Of a DNA stretch of 25,195 nt, positions 1 to 6,710 are shown piece by piece; the first letter of the stretch is position 1; every line of letters begins with the position of its first letter. The notes under the pieces are model-generated. The model saw only the letters and a list, made by a program, of their open reading frames with translations, was not told the DNA's origin and did not search any database. A program made the translations under genes and the position numbers. Origin of the DNA: JALORV01 sp044225415 (lineage in GTDB: Bacteria; Pseudomonadota; Gammaproteobacteria; Burkholderiales; Burkholderiaceae_F); NCBI GenBank assembly GCA_044225415.1, contig JBGAIO010000030.1:1-25195 (forward strand). The letters are read 5' to 3'.

Positions 1-1035
1 AGCGGCGTGCGCTGGAACACGGCGGCGGCATTCCTGCGGCCGGCGGAGAAGCGCGACAACCTCGTGGTGATGACCGGTACGCAGGCGCTGCAGCTGCGCT
101 TCGACGGACGGCGCTGCAGCGGCGTGGACGCGCTGCGCGACGGACAGCGCACGACGATCGGCGCGCGCGCCGAAGTCGTTCTCGCGGCCGGCGCGGTTGC
201 GTCACCGCAGTTGCTGATGCTGTCGGGCGTAGGGTCGGCGGCCGAACTGGCGAAGTTCGGCATCCCGCTTGTGCATGAACTCGCCGGCGTCGGCGGCAAC
301 CTGCAGGACCATCTGCAGCTGCGCATGGCGTTCAAGGTGCAGGGCGTGCGCACGCTGAATGCGCTCGCATCGACATGGTGGGGCAAGGCGGGCATGGGTC
401 TGGAATACGTGCTGCGCAAGACCGGCCCGCTGACCATGAGCCCCAGCCAGCTCGGCGCTTTCGCACGGTCGGACCCGGCGCAGCCGCGCGCCAACGTCGA
501 GTACCACGTACAGCCACTGTCGCTCGACAAGTTCGGCGAGCCGCTGCATTCGTTTCCTGCATTCACTGCATCGGTGTGCAACCTGCGGCCGACGTCGCGT
601 GGGCGTATCGGTCTGCGCTCGGCCGATGCGGCCGATGCGCCGGTGATCGCACCGAACTATCTGTCGACCGCCGCGGATCGCGCGGTTGCCGCCGACGCCT
701 TGCGCCTGACGCGACGCATCGTCGCGTCGCCCGCGCTGGCGCGTTACGCGCCGCAGGAGTTCGTGCCGGGTCCGAAGTTCCAGAGCGACGCCGATCTCGC
801 CCGTGCGGCCGGCGAGATCGGCACGACGATCTTCCATCCGGTGGGTACGGCGAAGATGGGGCCGTCCGCCGACCCGGGCTCCGTGGTGGATGCCGAGCTG
901 CGCGTGCATGGCCTCGGCGGACTGCGCGTCATCGATGCGTCGATCATGCCGACCATCACGTCGGGGAATACGAATTCGCCGGTGCTGATGATTGCGGAGA
1001 AGGGGGCGGAGCTGGTCAGGCGCAGCGCTACCTGA
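1..1035 (+). CDS. GMC family oxidoreductase, C-terminal part (5' end outside window)
   Basis: The frame is open from base 1 and ends with TGA at 1033-1035, so the gene begins upstream of the window; about 344 residues are present. GMC enzymes are FAD-dependent alcohol or choline-type dehydrogenases and oxidases. Visible family marks are the segment AAGAVASPQLLMLSGVG (second GMC signature region), the HELAGVGGNLQDH stretch, and the C-terminal GMC domain with FHPVGTAKMG, which holds the usual catalytic His, and NTNSPVLMIAEKGA near the end. The FAD-binding N-terminus is not in the window, so the substrate cannot be judged; choline dehydrogenase-like alcohol dehydrogenases are the closest broad class. 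Its last bases overlap by 8 bp the convergent hydrolase gene on the minus strand. Confidence 0.93.
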   Translation, partial: SGVRWNTAAAFLRPAEKRDNLVVMTGTQALQLRFDGRRCSGVDALRDGQRTTIGARAEVVLAAGAVASPQLLMLSGVGSAAELAKFGIPLVHELAGVGGNLQDHLQLRMAFKVQGVRTLNALASTWWGKAGMGLEYVLRKTGPLTMSPSQLGAFARSDPAQPRANVEYHVQPLSLDKFGEPLHSFPAFTASVCNLRPTSRGRIGLRSADAADAPVIAPNYLSTAADRAVAADALRLTRRIVASPALARYAPQEFVPGPKFQSDADLARAAGEIGTTIFHPVGTAKMGPSADPGSVVDAELRVHGLGGLRVIDASIMPTITSGNTNSPVLMIAEKGAELVRRSAT

Positions 1036-2379
1036 GCGTCTTGTCGAGCCAGTCGAACACGCGCAGGTCCCGCAGTCCGAATCCCTTCGGTTCGCAGTGC
1101 AGGTCGGCTCCATCGGCAGCCGAGAACGGAACCAGCGTCTTGGGGCACGTCAGCAGATCGTGAAGTCGCTGCGACTGACCGGGCCAGAAGGCTTCGTTGA
1201 CCGGTGCGGTGATCAGCATCGGGCACTGGATCCTGCCGACCACGTCCGTGAGGTTGTAGGCCATCGTTGCCTTGAAGGCTTCGAAGTACGAAGTCACGCC
1301 ATAGGGACGCATGCGAAAGACCATCGAGTACTTCGTCGCCGGGTCCAGCGCCTTGGCCATGTAAGTATCGAATTCGTCCTTCCTTCCCGCCTTCAGCAGC
1401 TCAAGCATCGGCGGCGGCAGGGTCGCGGTCCACGAAGTGGAGACGTCGACCACGCCCGGGTCCGCAATGGCGGCGGCGATGCGCTTCTCGAAGGCAACCG
1501 CGCGCGGAACCCAGTAGCCGCCCTGGCTGATGCCCTGAATGGCGATCCGCTTCGGGTCGATCTCCTTGCGTGTGAGCGCGTAGTCGACCACCGGCGTGAT
1601 GACCTTCTCCCAATCGGGTCGAAACTTCAGTCCCTGCTTCCACAGCGCGTAACCCTGCCCAGGTCCGTCGAAGGTGAGGCAGTCGTATCCGCGAGCCGCG
1701 GCGCCCGCCGCGCCCATCGTCCACATGTCGAGCGCCGAGCCGTCGCTGCCGTTGTTGAGGATCAGCAGAGGGCGCTTCGCGTTTCGCGCCCTGGTAGAAC
1801 CGCGCAGCTCGATGTTCCCTCGTAGGGAATGCTGACCTGCTCGATCGGCGGATCGAACAGCGCGGTGACTTCGCCAGCGGTCGTCCATCGGCAGGCGAGC
1901 AGTGGTGATGCGCGTTGGATCGCCGAACTGCCGTCGGCGAAGTAAGTGCGCGCAGAATCGCGCGCCCAGAATGAGATAGGCGAGCGCTTTCGGCGTGACT
2001 GCCACTGGCGGAAACTTCCGCGATGGCGCGCATTTCGTTGCCTGCGGCGATCAAGGTCTGGTAAGCGCTCTCGAAGTCGCCATCCTGGATCTGCCGGATG
2101 GTGTACAGAACCTTGCCGACGTTGCCGCCCTGGTGGTAGGCGCGTCCAGGGCCGGGCATAATACTCGAAGGCGGAAGTTCTTGAAGAAGTCGTCCTTGTC
2201 CGCGGCCGAAGGTCGTGGTAGACTGGTGGTCGGCGCCGTGCCCGAAGCCTGAGCGACCGCCGATCGTGCAGGTATCCCGCCGCCCACGGCTGCGGCGACG
2301 ACACCGAGGCCGAAGCGCCGCCTTGCGGAGCAGTTGGGACGACAGTCGACGAAAACGGTCAGGAGGAAGTCGAGTTCAT
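1028..2379 (-). CDS. alpha/beta hydrolase, secreted (Tat-like signal), several frame breaks
   Basis: The C-terminal 270 or so residues read cleanly and show an alpha/beta hydrolase related to acylaminoacyl-peptidase-like / 2,6-dihydropseudooxynicotine hydrolase-like enzymes: LLILNNGSDGS, FDGPGQGYALW, the nucleophile elbow GISQGGYW, the acid region APVNEAFWPGQSQ, and the His region GADLHCEP. Upstream the protein continues in pieces across frames: AFEYYARPW, GNVGKVLYTIRQIQDGDFES, AYLILGA followed by RDSARTYFADGSSAIQRA, FDPPIEQVSIPYEGT and FYQGAKRE. The likely N-terminus (ATG at 2379) is followed, after a frame break, by RRRFGLGVVAAAVGGG and a cleavage-like AVAQA, resembling a twin-arginine signal. 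I count at least four one-base frame changes (near 1790-1840, 1975, 2150 and 2360). The product could be a real pseudogene, but the breaks match those in nearby housekeeping genes. It lies 38 bases after the DUF1398 gene, probably in one operon. Confidence 0.7.
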
Positions 2380-2417
2380 GATCGGGTGCGTTCCCTTCGA
2401 ATATCGTGTCTGGTCGC

Positions 2418-2860
2418 TCAGGCCGGCTGGCGACCGCTCGGCTGGCTCGGCGCTTCGACTGCCGGATATTCTTCGGTGTAGGTCGCGCCGTCCGCCTCCG
2501 TGGTAGCGGACATGCACCGCCAGTTGGATCGACGATCATCCGTCCTCGGCCTCCCCAGCACGCCTGCAGGAAGGCGGGGAAAGTGCCATGTCCTTCCTGA
2601 TCGGACCGGATCGCCGCAATCAGCGCGCTGCGGTCGAAAGCCGGTATCTCGTGCATGCCGACCACCAGGGGCGTGCCTTGCTGGACGACGCTGCCACCGC
2701 CCATGACGTAGATCGACTGGCATGAGGGCAGCGACCAGCGGTTCATTCTCACGCCGGCCCGGCGCAGGACTTCCGCGAGAACCGGAAATCCCCCTGCCGC
2801 CGGACGGACGGCCATCGCGCGGTTCTGCGCCTCGATCAGCGCTTCAACGAGCTTGCTCAC
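2418..2860 (-). CDS. DUF1398 family protein, frameshifted near 2530
   Basis: The N-terminal 95 residues match the DUF1398 (YbcV-like) pattern of unknown function: AQNRAMAVRPAAGGFPVLAE, then NRWSLPSCQSIYVMGGGSVV, QQGTPLVVGMHEIPAFDRSA, and DQEGHGTFPAFLQACW. After the CW the frame is lost for a short stretch. The expected tail continues in another frame as DGATYTEEYPAVEAPS and stops at 2418-2420, giving a total size near 147 residues, which fits the family. The start is GTG at 2860, chosen because AGGAGT lies 7-12 bases before it and because it directly precedes the family N-terminus. It begins 10 bases after the marR stop, so the two are probably co-transcribed and under MarR control. No enzymatic role is established for the family that I can cite. 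Confidence 0.75.
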
Positions 2861-2870
2861 GGTGGTACTC

Positions 2871-3344
2871 CTATTCTGTCGGTGCGGTATTGAGCTGGTG
2901 ATGGGCGGCCAGCTTGGCGAGCAGCCGCATCAGGCTCTTCCGCTCGGTGTCGGACAGGGCCGAGAAGAACCTCGCGTCGTTCACATCGGCGACGGCCGCG
3001 AGCCCGGGAACCAGCTTCTCGGCACTGGGCGTCAGGTTGACTTCCTGGAACCTGCGGTCCAGCGAGGAGGCGGTGCGCGTGATCAGGCCTTTTGCCAGCA
3101 ATCGGTCGATGAGCTTGGAGACAGCCCCTCTGGAAAGGCCGGTCAGCGCGGCGATCGAACTCGGTGTCGTGTCGTACCTGCCGGAGTACATCTCCCGCAG
3201 TATCACCCACTCGGCAACGGTGACGTCGCTTGCAGAAAGCTCCCGCGCGAACGCCTGCGATACGGCGTTGGACACGACCCGCAGGTGGTAGCCGATGTGC
3301 GACCGAAGCTCGCTGGCGGCGGCTCTGGAAGTCCTCCCTTTCAT
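2871..3344 (-). CDS. MarR family transcriptional regulator
   Basis: This 157-residue protein has the MarR winged helix fold: an N-terminal dimerisation helix, the HTH region around TTPSSIAALTGLSRGAVSKL (residues about 59-78), the recognition-helix continuation IDRLLAKGLI, and a wing with SLDRRFQEVNLTPSAEKL. MarR proteins are dimeric repressors, often released by phenolic or oxidant ligands. It is the first gene of a minus-strand operon with DUF1398 and an alpha/beta hydrolase, which are its likely targets. Its own promoter contains a perfect palindrome between -35 and -10, so autorepression is likely. The ATG at 3344 falls about 7 bases after the -10 box, so the message should be leaderless or nearly so. 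A GGGAGG lies just inside the gene but no start codon follows it at a useful distance. Confidence 0.93.
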   Translation of the reverse strand: MKGRTSRAAASELRSHIGYHLRVVSNAVSQAFARELSASDVTVAEWVILREMYSGRYDTTPSSIAALTGLSRGAVSKLIDRLLAKGLITRTASSLDRRFQEVNLTPSAEKLVPGLAAVADVNDARFFSALSDTERKSLMRLLAKLAAHHQLNTAPTE

Positions 3345-3351
3345 CCAGGGA

Positions 3352-3380
3352 AATATAGTTTCCTAGGAAATAGTTGTCAA
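3352..3380 (-). promoter_or_regulatory. marR promoter, near-consensus sigma-70
   Basis: On the minus strand TTGACA (3375-3380) and TATATT (3352-3357) are separated by exactly 17 bases. The predicted transcription start is at or within a base or two of the marR ATG at 3344, leaving no room for a ribosome binding site. Confidence 0.8.
3359..3370. promoter_or_regulatory. MarR-type operator palindrome TTTCCTAGGAAA
   Basis: A perfect 12-bp palindrome sits in the spacer of the marR promoter, and the flanks (ATAG/ATAGT) are AT-rich. Its size and place fit a MarR dimer site that blocks RNA polymerase. That it binds this MarR protein is inferred from position. Confidence 0.75.
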
Positions 3381-3582
3381 TTAACGCGTGGCTGCGGACG
3401 GCCGCATGCGGATGGCGCGTGTCGACGGGCGGTGTGCGCGCCCGGCACCACCGCGCGCGGCCGGCAAGCGCGGGTGAGGTGAAGTCCGACCTTGCGTGTC
3501 CGCCCTGCGGCCATCCCCGGCAGATGCAAGCCGCGTAAGATCGCATCGCTCTGCGTCGGCACCACCGCAGACCCGCCGTACC

Positions 3583-3970
3583 GTGTCCGATCCCGCCGCA
3601 TCTGCGATGTCCCCAGCAGCCCCTGCAACGCATGCAGGCGCTGCAGCGTCGCCTGGTGCCCGCCCGAAAGCACGCGAGTACTTCGTGCACGGCGTGACCA
3701 CGGCAGGCCGTCCGTTCAGGCCATCGGACTGGGCTGAGCGCCTGTGCGGCGTGATGTCGTGCTACCGGCCGGGCGGCATCGCGACCGGCCGCGACCGCGT
3801 ACATCGGCTATTCGCCGTACGTGCGGCCGACGATCATCGGCGGGGTGAAATGCGTGGTGGTCGACGAGCGCCTGCGCGATCTCGAGCGCATGGCCTTTGA
3901 CTTCGTGATGAACTTCGCGCGGGACAACGACCTGCCGGTCTACGAGGGGTGCTCGCTGCCCGGCGCGTAG
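3583..3970 (+). CDS. DUF3579 domain protein, one frame break near 3790
   Basis: The first part reads REYFVHGVTTAGRPFRPSDW and AERLCGVMSCYRPGG. After a one-base frame change between about 3778 and 3797 it goes on as YIGYSPYVRPTIIGGVKCVV, VDERLRDLERMAFDFVMNFA and RDNDLPVYEG, stopping with TAG at 3968-3970. These are the typical blocks of DUF3579, a small beta-proteobacterial family of unknown function that commonly lies near rpsT and murJ, as it does here. The start is uncertain: GTG 3583 is used because it leaves a short N-terminal extension; ATG 3607 and GTG 3496 are alternatives. None has a strong ribosome binding site. The single break can be explained by one missing or extra base in a GC-rich run. 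Confidence 0.7.
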
Positions 3971-3999
3971 TCCCGGGCGTCATCGATGCGCTTGCAGCA

Positions 4000-4020
4000 G
4001 CGGCAGCGGGGCGCTGCCGC
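4000..4020. terminator. hairpin between DUF3579 and rpsT, possible terminator
   Basis: An 8-bp perfect stem (GCGGCAGC / GCTGCCGC) with a 5-base loop lies between two convergent genes. There is no T-run on either strand, so it is at best a weak or Rho-assisted terminator. Confidence 0.35.
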
Positions 4021-4079
4021 GGGACGGTCTGGATCAGGTCTGCTATCAGGGCGGATGACCTGATTGCAGATCTTGATGC

Positions 4080-4343
4080 TCAGGCCATCGCCTTGATTGC
4101 GGCGGCGAGGCGCTCTTGTTGCGGGCGGCGGCGTTCTTGTGCACCACTCTTCTTGTCGGCGATGCGGTCGATGACGCTGGTCGCCGAACTGAAGATTTCC
4201 ATCGCGGCCTTCTTGTCGCCCGCGGCGATGGCCTTGCGGACCGACTTCACCGCGGTGCGCACGCGCGAACGCTGCGACGCATTCTGCGCATTGCGGGCGG
4301 TGGATTGACGCGAGCGCTTCTGCGCCTGCTTGCTGTTTGCCAT
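4080..4343 (-). CDS. rpsT: 30S ribosomal protein bS20
   Basis: The 87-residue protein begins MANSKQAQKRSRQSTARNAQ, as bS20 proteins do, and ends RLAAAIKAMA. bS20 binds 16S rRNA in the body of the small subunit. Residues 66-77 (SGAQERRRPQQE) do not fit the family. The shifted frame of the same bases reads VVHKNAAARNKS, exactly the expected block, so two compensating indels flank 4113-4148. The ATG has AGGA about 10 bases upstream. A good promoter lies at 4409-4437, giving a leader of about 58 bases. It is divergent from murJ and convergent with DUF3579. Confidence 0.95.
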   Translation of the reverse strand: MANSKQAQKRSRQSTARNAQNASQRSRVRTAVKSVRKAIAAGDKKAAMEIFSSATSVIDRIADKKSGAQERRRPQQERLAAAIKAMA

Positions 4344-4408
4344 GTTGAAATCCTGAGGGAATGCGCCGCAGGCACCTGCGCAGAAAGCGCGGTCGCGGAA
4401 AGCCCTAA

Positions 4409-4437
4409 ACTATATCAAATCAATCCTTTGGCCACAA
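4409..4437 (-). promoter_or_regulatory. rpsT promoter
   Basis: On the minus strand TTGTGG (4432-4437) and TATAGT (4409-4414) are spaced by 17 bases in an AT-rich patch unusual for this GC-rich window. Transcription would start near 4402, about 58 bases before the rpsT start codon. The leader holds the short inverted repeat GCAGG/CCTGC. Confidence 0.65.
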
Positions 4438-4504
4438 TTCCGGGCGTCCGCCGGGTACCTGACACCCCTCGCACCCTGCCGGCCCACGGCCGAACCGCCT
4501 CTCC

Positions 4505-6085
4505 GTGACCCTGTTTCGCTCCGCCGCCACCGTCAGCAGCCTGACGCTGCTGTCCCGCATCACCGGCCTGGTGCGCGACATGCTGATCTCGCGGATCTTC
4601 GGCGCCAGCGCGGCCACCGACGCTTTCAACGTCGCCTTCCGCCTGCCGAACCTGCTGCGCCGGATGTTCGCGGAAGGGGCGTTCCAGCAGGCCTTCGTGC
4701 CGATGCTGGCCGACGTGCGTGCGCGCGGCGACGACGGCCGCACCGCGACCTTCGCCGGCCATGTGGCAAGCGCGCTGTTCTGGGTGCTGCTGGCGGTGTC
4801 GGCACTCGGCGTGCTGGTTGCGCCGCTGCTGGTGTGGGCGATTGCCTCCGGCCTGTCGCGCGATCCGTCGGCCTTCGAACTGGCCACCGTGATGACGCGC
4901 TGGATGTTCCCGTACATCCTGTTCATGTCGCTGGTGGCCTTCGCCGCCGGCGTGCTGAACTCGTATCGCCGCTTCGCGGTGCCGGCCTTCACGCCGGTGT
5001 TGCTGAACCTGAGCTTCATCGCCTGCGCGCTGTGGCTGGCGCCACGGCTGGCGCAGCCGATCATGGCGCTGGCCTTCGCGGTGCTGATCGGCGGCGTGCT
5101 GCAGCTCGCAGTGCAGTGGGCCGCGCTGCGCCGGGCCGGGCTGAGGATCCGCATCGTCTCGCCGCGTGCCGCCTTCGCCGACGTGGACGTGAAGCGCGTG
5201 ATGTCGCTGATGCTGCCGGCGATCTTCGCGGTGTCGGTCGCGCAGCTGTCGATCATCATCAACACCGGTATCGCGTCGCACCTGGTGACCGGCAGCGTGA
5301 CGTGGCTGGCCTTCGCCGACCGGCTGATGGAGTTTCCGACGGCGCTGCTCGGCGTGGCGCTGGGCACGGTGCTGCTGCCGAGCCTGTCGGCGGCGCACGC
5401 GGAGCAGCGCGGCGACGACTACGTGCGTCTGCTCGACTGGGGCCTGCGCCTGATCTTCCTGCTCGCGCTGCCCGCGGCTGTCGGACTCGGTCTGCTGGCC
5501 GAAGGCATCGTCGCGGTGCTGTTCCAGGGGCGCGCGTTCACCGCGCACGACGTGACGCAGACGTCGACCGCAGTCGTCGGCTATGCGATCGGACTGATCG
5601 GACTGATCGCGGTGAAGATCCTCGCGCCGGGCTTCTACGCGCAGAAGGACATCCGCACTCCGGTGAAGATCGCGGTGGCGGTGCTGATCGCGACGCAGCT
5701 CGCCAATCTCATCACGGTGCCGCTGTTCGCGCATGCCGGGCTGGCGCTGTCGGTCAGCCTGGGTGCGTGCGCAAATGCGCTGGCGCTGTATGTCGGGCTG
5801 AAGCGGCGCGGGGTGTACACGCCGCGGGCGGGATGGGGCGCGTTCCTCTTGAAACTCGCGATTGCGGTGACCGTGCTTGCGGTGGCGCTGTGGTTCGCCC
5901 AACGTGGCATCGACTGGTCGGCGCTGCAGGGCGCGCCGTGGCAGCGGGCGATGTGGCTGGCGGCGCTGGTGGTCGGCTCGGCGGTGGTGTACTTCGGGGT
6001 CCTGTTTGCGCTGGGGTTCCGGGTGCGTGACTTCCGCGCGGAGGCGAGAAAGGGTCAAGGTGGATCCCCGCTTTCGCGGGGATGA
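4505..6085 (+). CDS. murJ: lipid II flippase MurJ (MviN)
   Basis: This 526-residue, very hydrophobic protein has about 14 membrane helices and belongs to the MOP superfamily. MurJ moves lipid II across the inner membrane for peptidoglycan synthesis. The N-terminus, SAATVSSLTLLSRITGLVRD, and the block DAFNVAFRLPNLLRRMFAEG are family signatures; Arg18, Arg24 and Arg52, at positions known to matter in E. coli MurJ, are all present. The GTG at 4505 is chosen because it gives the usual family N-terminus; no clear Shine-Dalgarno is seen. The last eight codons (after RKGQ) and the TGA stop lie inside a palindromic repeat, so the natural C-terminus has been replaced by repeat sequence. The gene is divergent from rpsT, with 161 bases between them. 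Confidence 0.97.
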   Translation: MTLFRSAATVSSLTLLSRITGLVRDMLISRIFGASAATDAFNVAFRLPNLLRRMFAEGAFQQAFVPMLADVRARGDDGRTATFAGHVASALFWVLLAVSALGVLVAPLLVWAIASGLSRDPSAFELATVMTRWMFPYILFMSLVAFAAGVLNSYRRFAVPAFTPVLLNLSFIACALWLAPRLAQPIMALAFAVLIGGVLQLAVQWAALRRAGLRIRIVSPRAAFADVDVKRVMSLMLPAIFAVSVAQLSIIINTGIASHLVTGSVTWLAFADRLMEFPTALLGVALGTVLLPSLSAAHAEQRGDDYVRLLDWGLRLIFLLALPAAVGLGLLAEGIVAVLFQGRAFTAHDVTQTSTAVVGYAIGLIGLIAVKILAPGFYAQKDIRTPVKIAVAVLIATQLANLITVPLFAHAGLALSVSLGACANALALYVGLKRRGVYTPRAGWGAFLLKLAIAVTVLAVALWFAQRGIDWSALQGAPWQRAMWLAALVVGSAVVYFGVLFALGFRVRDFRAEARKGQGGSPLSRG

Positions 6086-6125
6086 AAACGCAGTCTGCTG
6101 TCGTCCCCGCGAAAGCGGGGACCCA
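6061..6125. repeat. inverted pair of palindromic repeat elements (copies A and B)
   Basis: Copy A is 6061-6085 and copy B, in opposite orientation, is 6101-6125, with 15 bases between. Each has the core CCCCGCTTTCGCGGGG (or its complement), a 6-bp stem with a 4-base loop. The two copies together can form a longer hairpin of about 25 bp with two or three mismatches. They lie between convergent murJ and the peroxiredoxin gene and probably act as a two-way terminator or mRNA end. Confidence 0.88.
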
Positions 6126-6140
6126 TTTTCATTTTGATTC

Positions 6141-6647
6141 TCAACCCATCTGCTTCAGCAGCGTCTCCGCATCGCTCACCTCGTATTTCCCCGGTGCTTC
6201 GACGTTGAGCTGCTTCACCACGCCGTCGTCGACCAGCATCGAGAAGCGCTGGCAGCGCACACCCATGCCGCGCGCGGTCAGGTCGAACTCCAGGCCGAGC
6301 GTTTTCGTATAGGCCGCCGAACCGTCGGCCATCATGCGCACCTTGCCGGCACTCTTCTCGTCGCGGCCCCACGCGCCCATGACGAAGGGATCGTTGACCG
6401 CCATGCACCACACCTCGTCCACGCCCTTGGCCTTCAGGGCGGCGTGGTTCTGCAGATAGCTCGGAACGTGCTTGGCCGAACAGGTCGGCGTGAACGCGCC
6501 CGGCAATCCGAAGATCACGATCTTCCTGCCCTTGACGAGGTCCTGCACCTTGAAGGTATTGGGGCCGAGCGAACAGCCGGCGGTCTCGGTCTCGATGAAC
6601 TCCTGCAGCTCGCCGTCGGGCAGCCGGTCTCCGGTCTTGATGGTCAT
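6141..6647 (-). CDS. peroxiredoxin, Prx5 type
   Basis: This 168-residue thiol peroxidase of the Prx5 group reduces hydrogen peroxide and alkyl hydroperoxides, in many bacteria with glutathione/glutaredoxin as electron source. The active-site segment PGAFTPTCSAKHVPSY carries the peroxidatic Cys56; a further Cys25 (AGCSLG) and Cys in VWCMAVNDPF and VRCQRFSML are present. The N-terminus MTIKTGDRLPDGEL is standard, and AGGA precedes the ATG at 6647 by about 9 bases; the open frame extends further upstream but not with family-like residues. It is the last gene of a minus-strand set, 63 bases after the gamma-glutamyltransferase gene, and its stop lies 15 bases from the repeat pair. Confidence 0.93.
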   Translation of the reverse strand: MTIKTGDRLPDGELQEFIETETAGCSLGPNTFKVQDLVKGRKIVIFGLPGAFTPTCSAKHVPSYLQNHAALKAKGVDEVWCMAVNDPFVMGAWGRDEKSAGKVRMMADGSAAYTKTLGLEFDLTARGMGVRCQRFSMLVDDGVVKQLNVEAPGKYEVSDAETLLKQMG

Positions 6648-6710
6648 GGTGCAGTCCTGTCGGTGGAAGGAGGGTTGAACTTCGAACAATGGCCGCGGCC
6701 GGCGCCGCCG

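Noticed and set aside
1028..2860. True pseudogenes in the hydrolase and DUF1398 genes
   Set aside because: Possible, but the breaks resemble those in ribosomal protein S20 and lpxK, so sequence error is at least as likely; I keep them as genes with breaks.
4415..6058. A 547-codon open frame on the minus strand opposite murJ
   Set aside because: Low-complexity His/Arg/Gln-rich translation with no recognisable domain; an antisense shadow of a clear MurJ gene.
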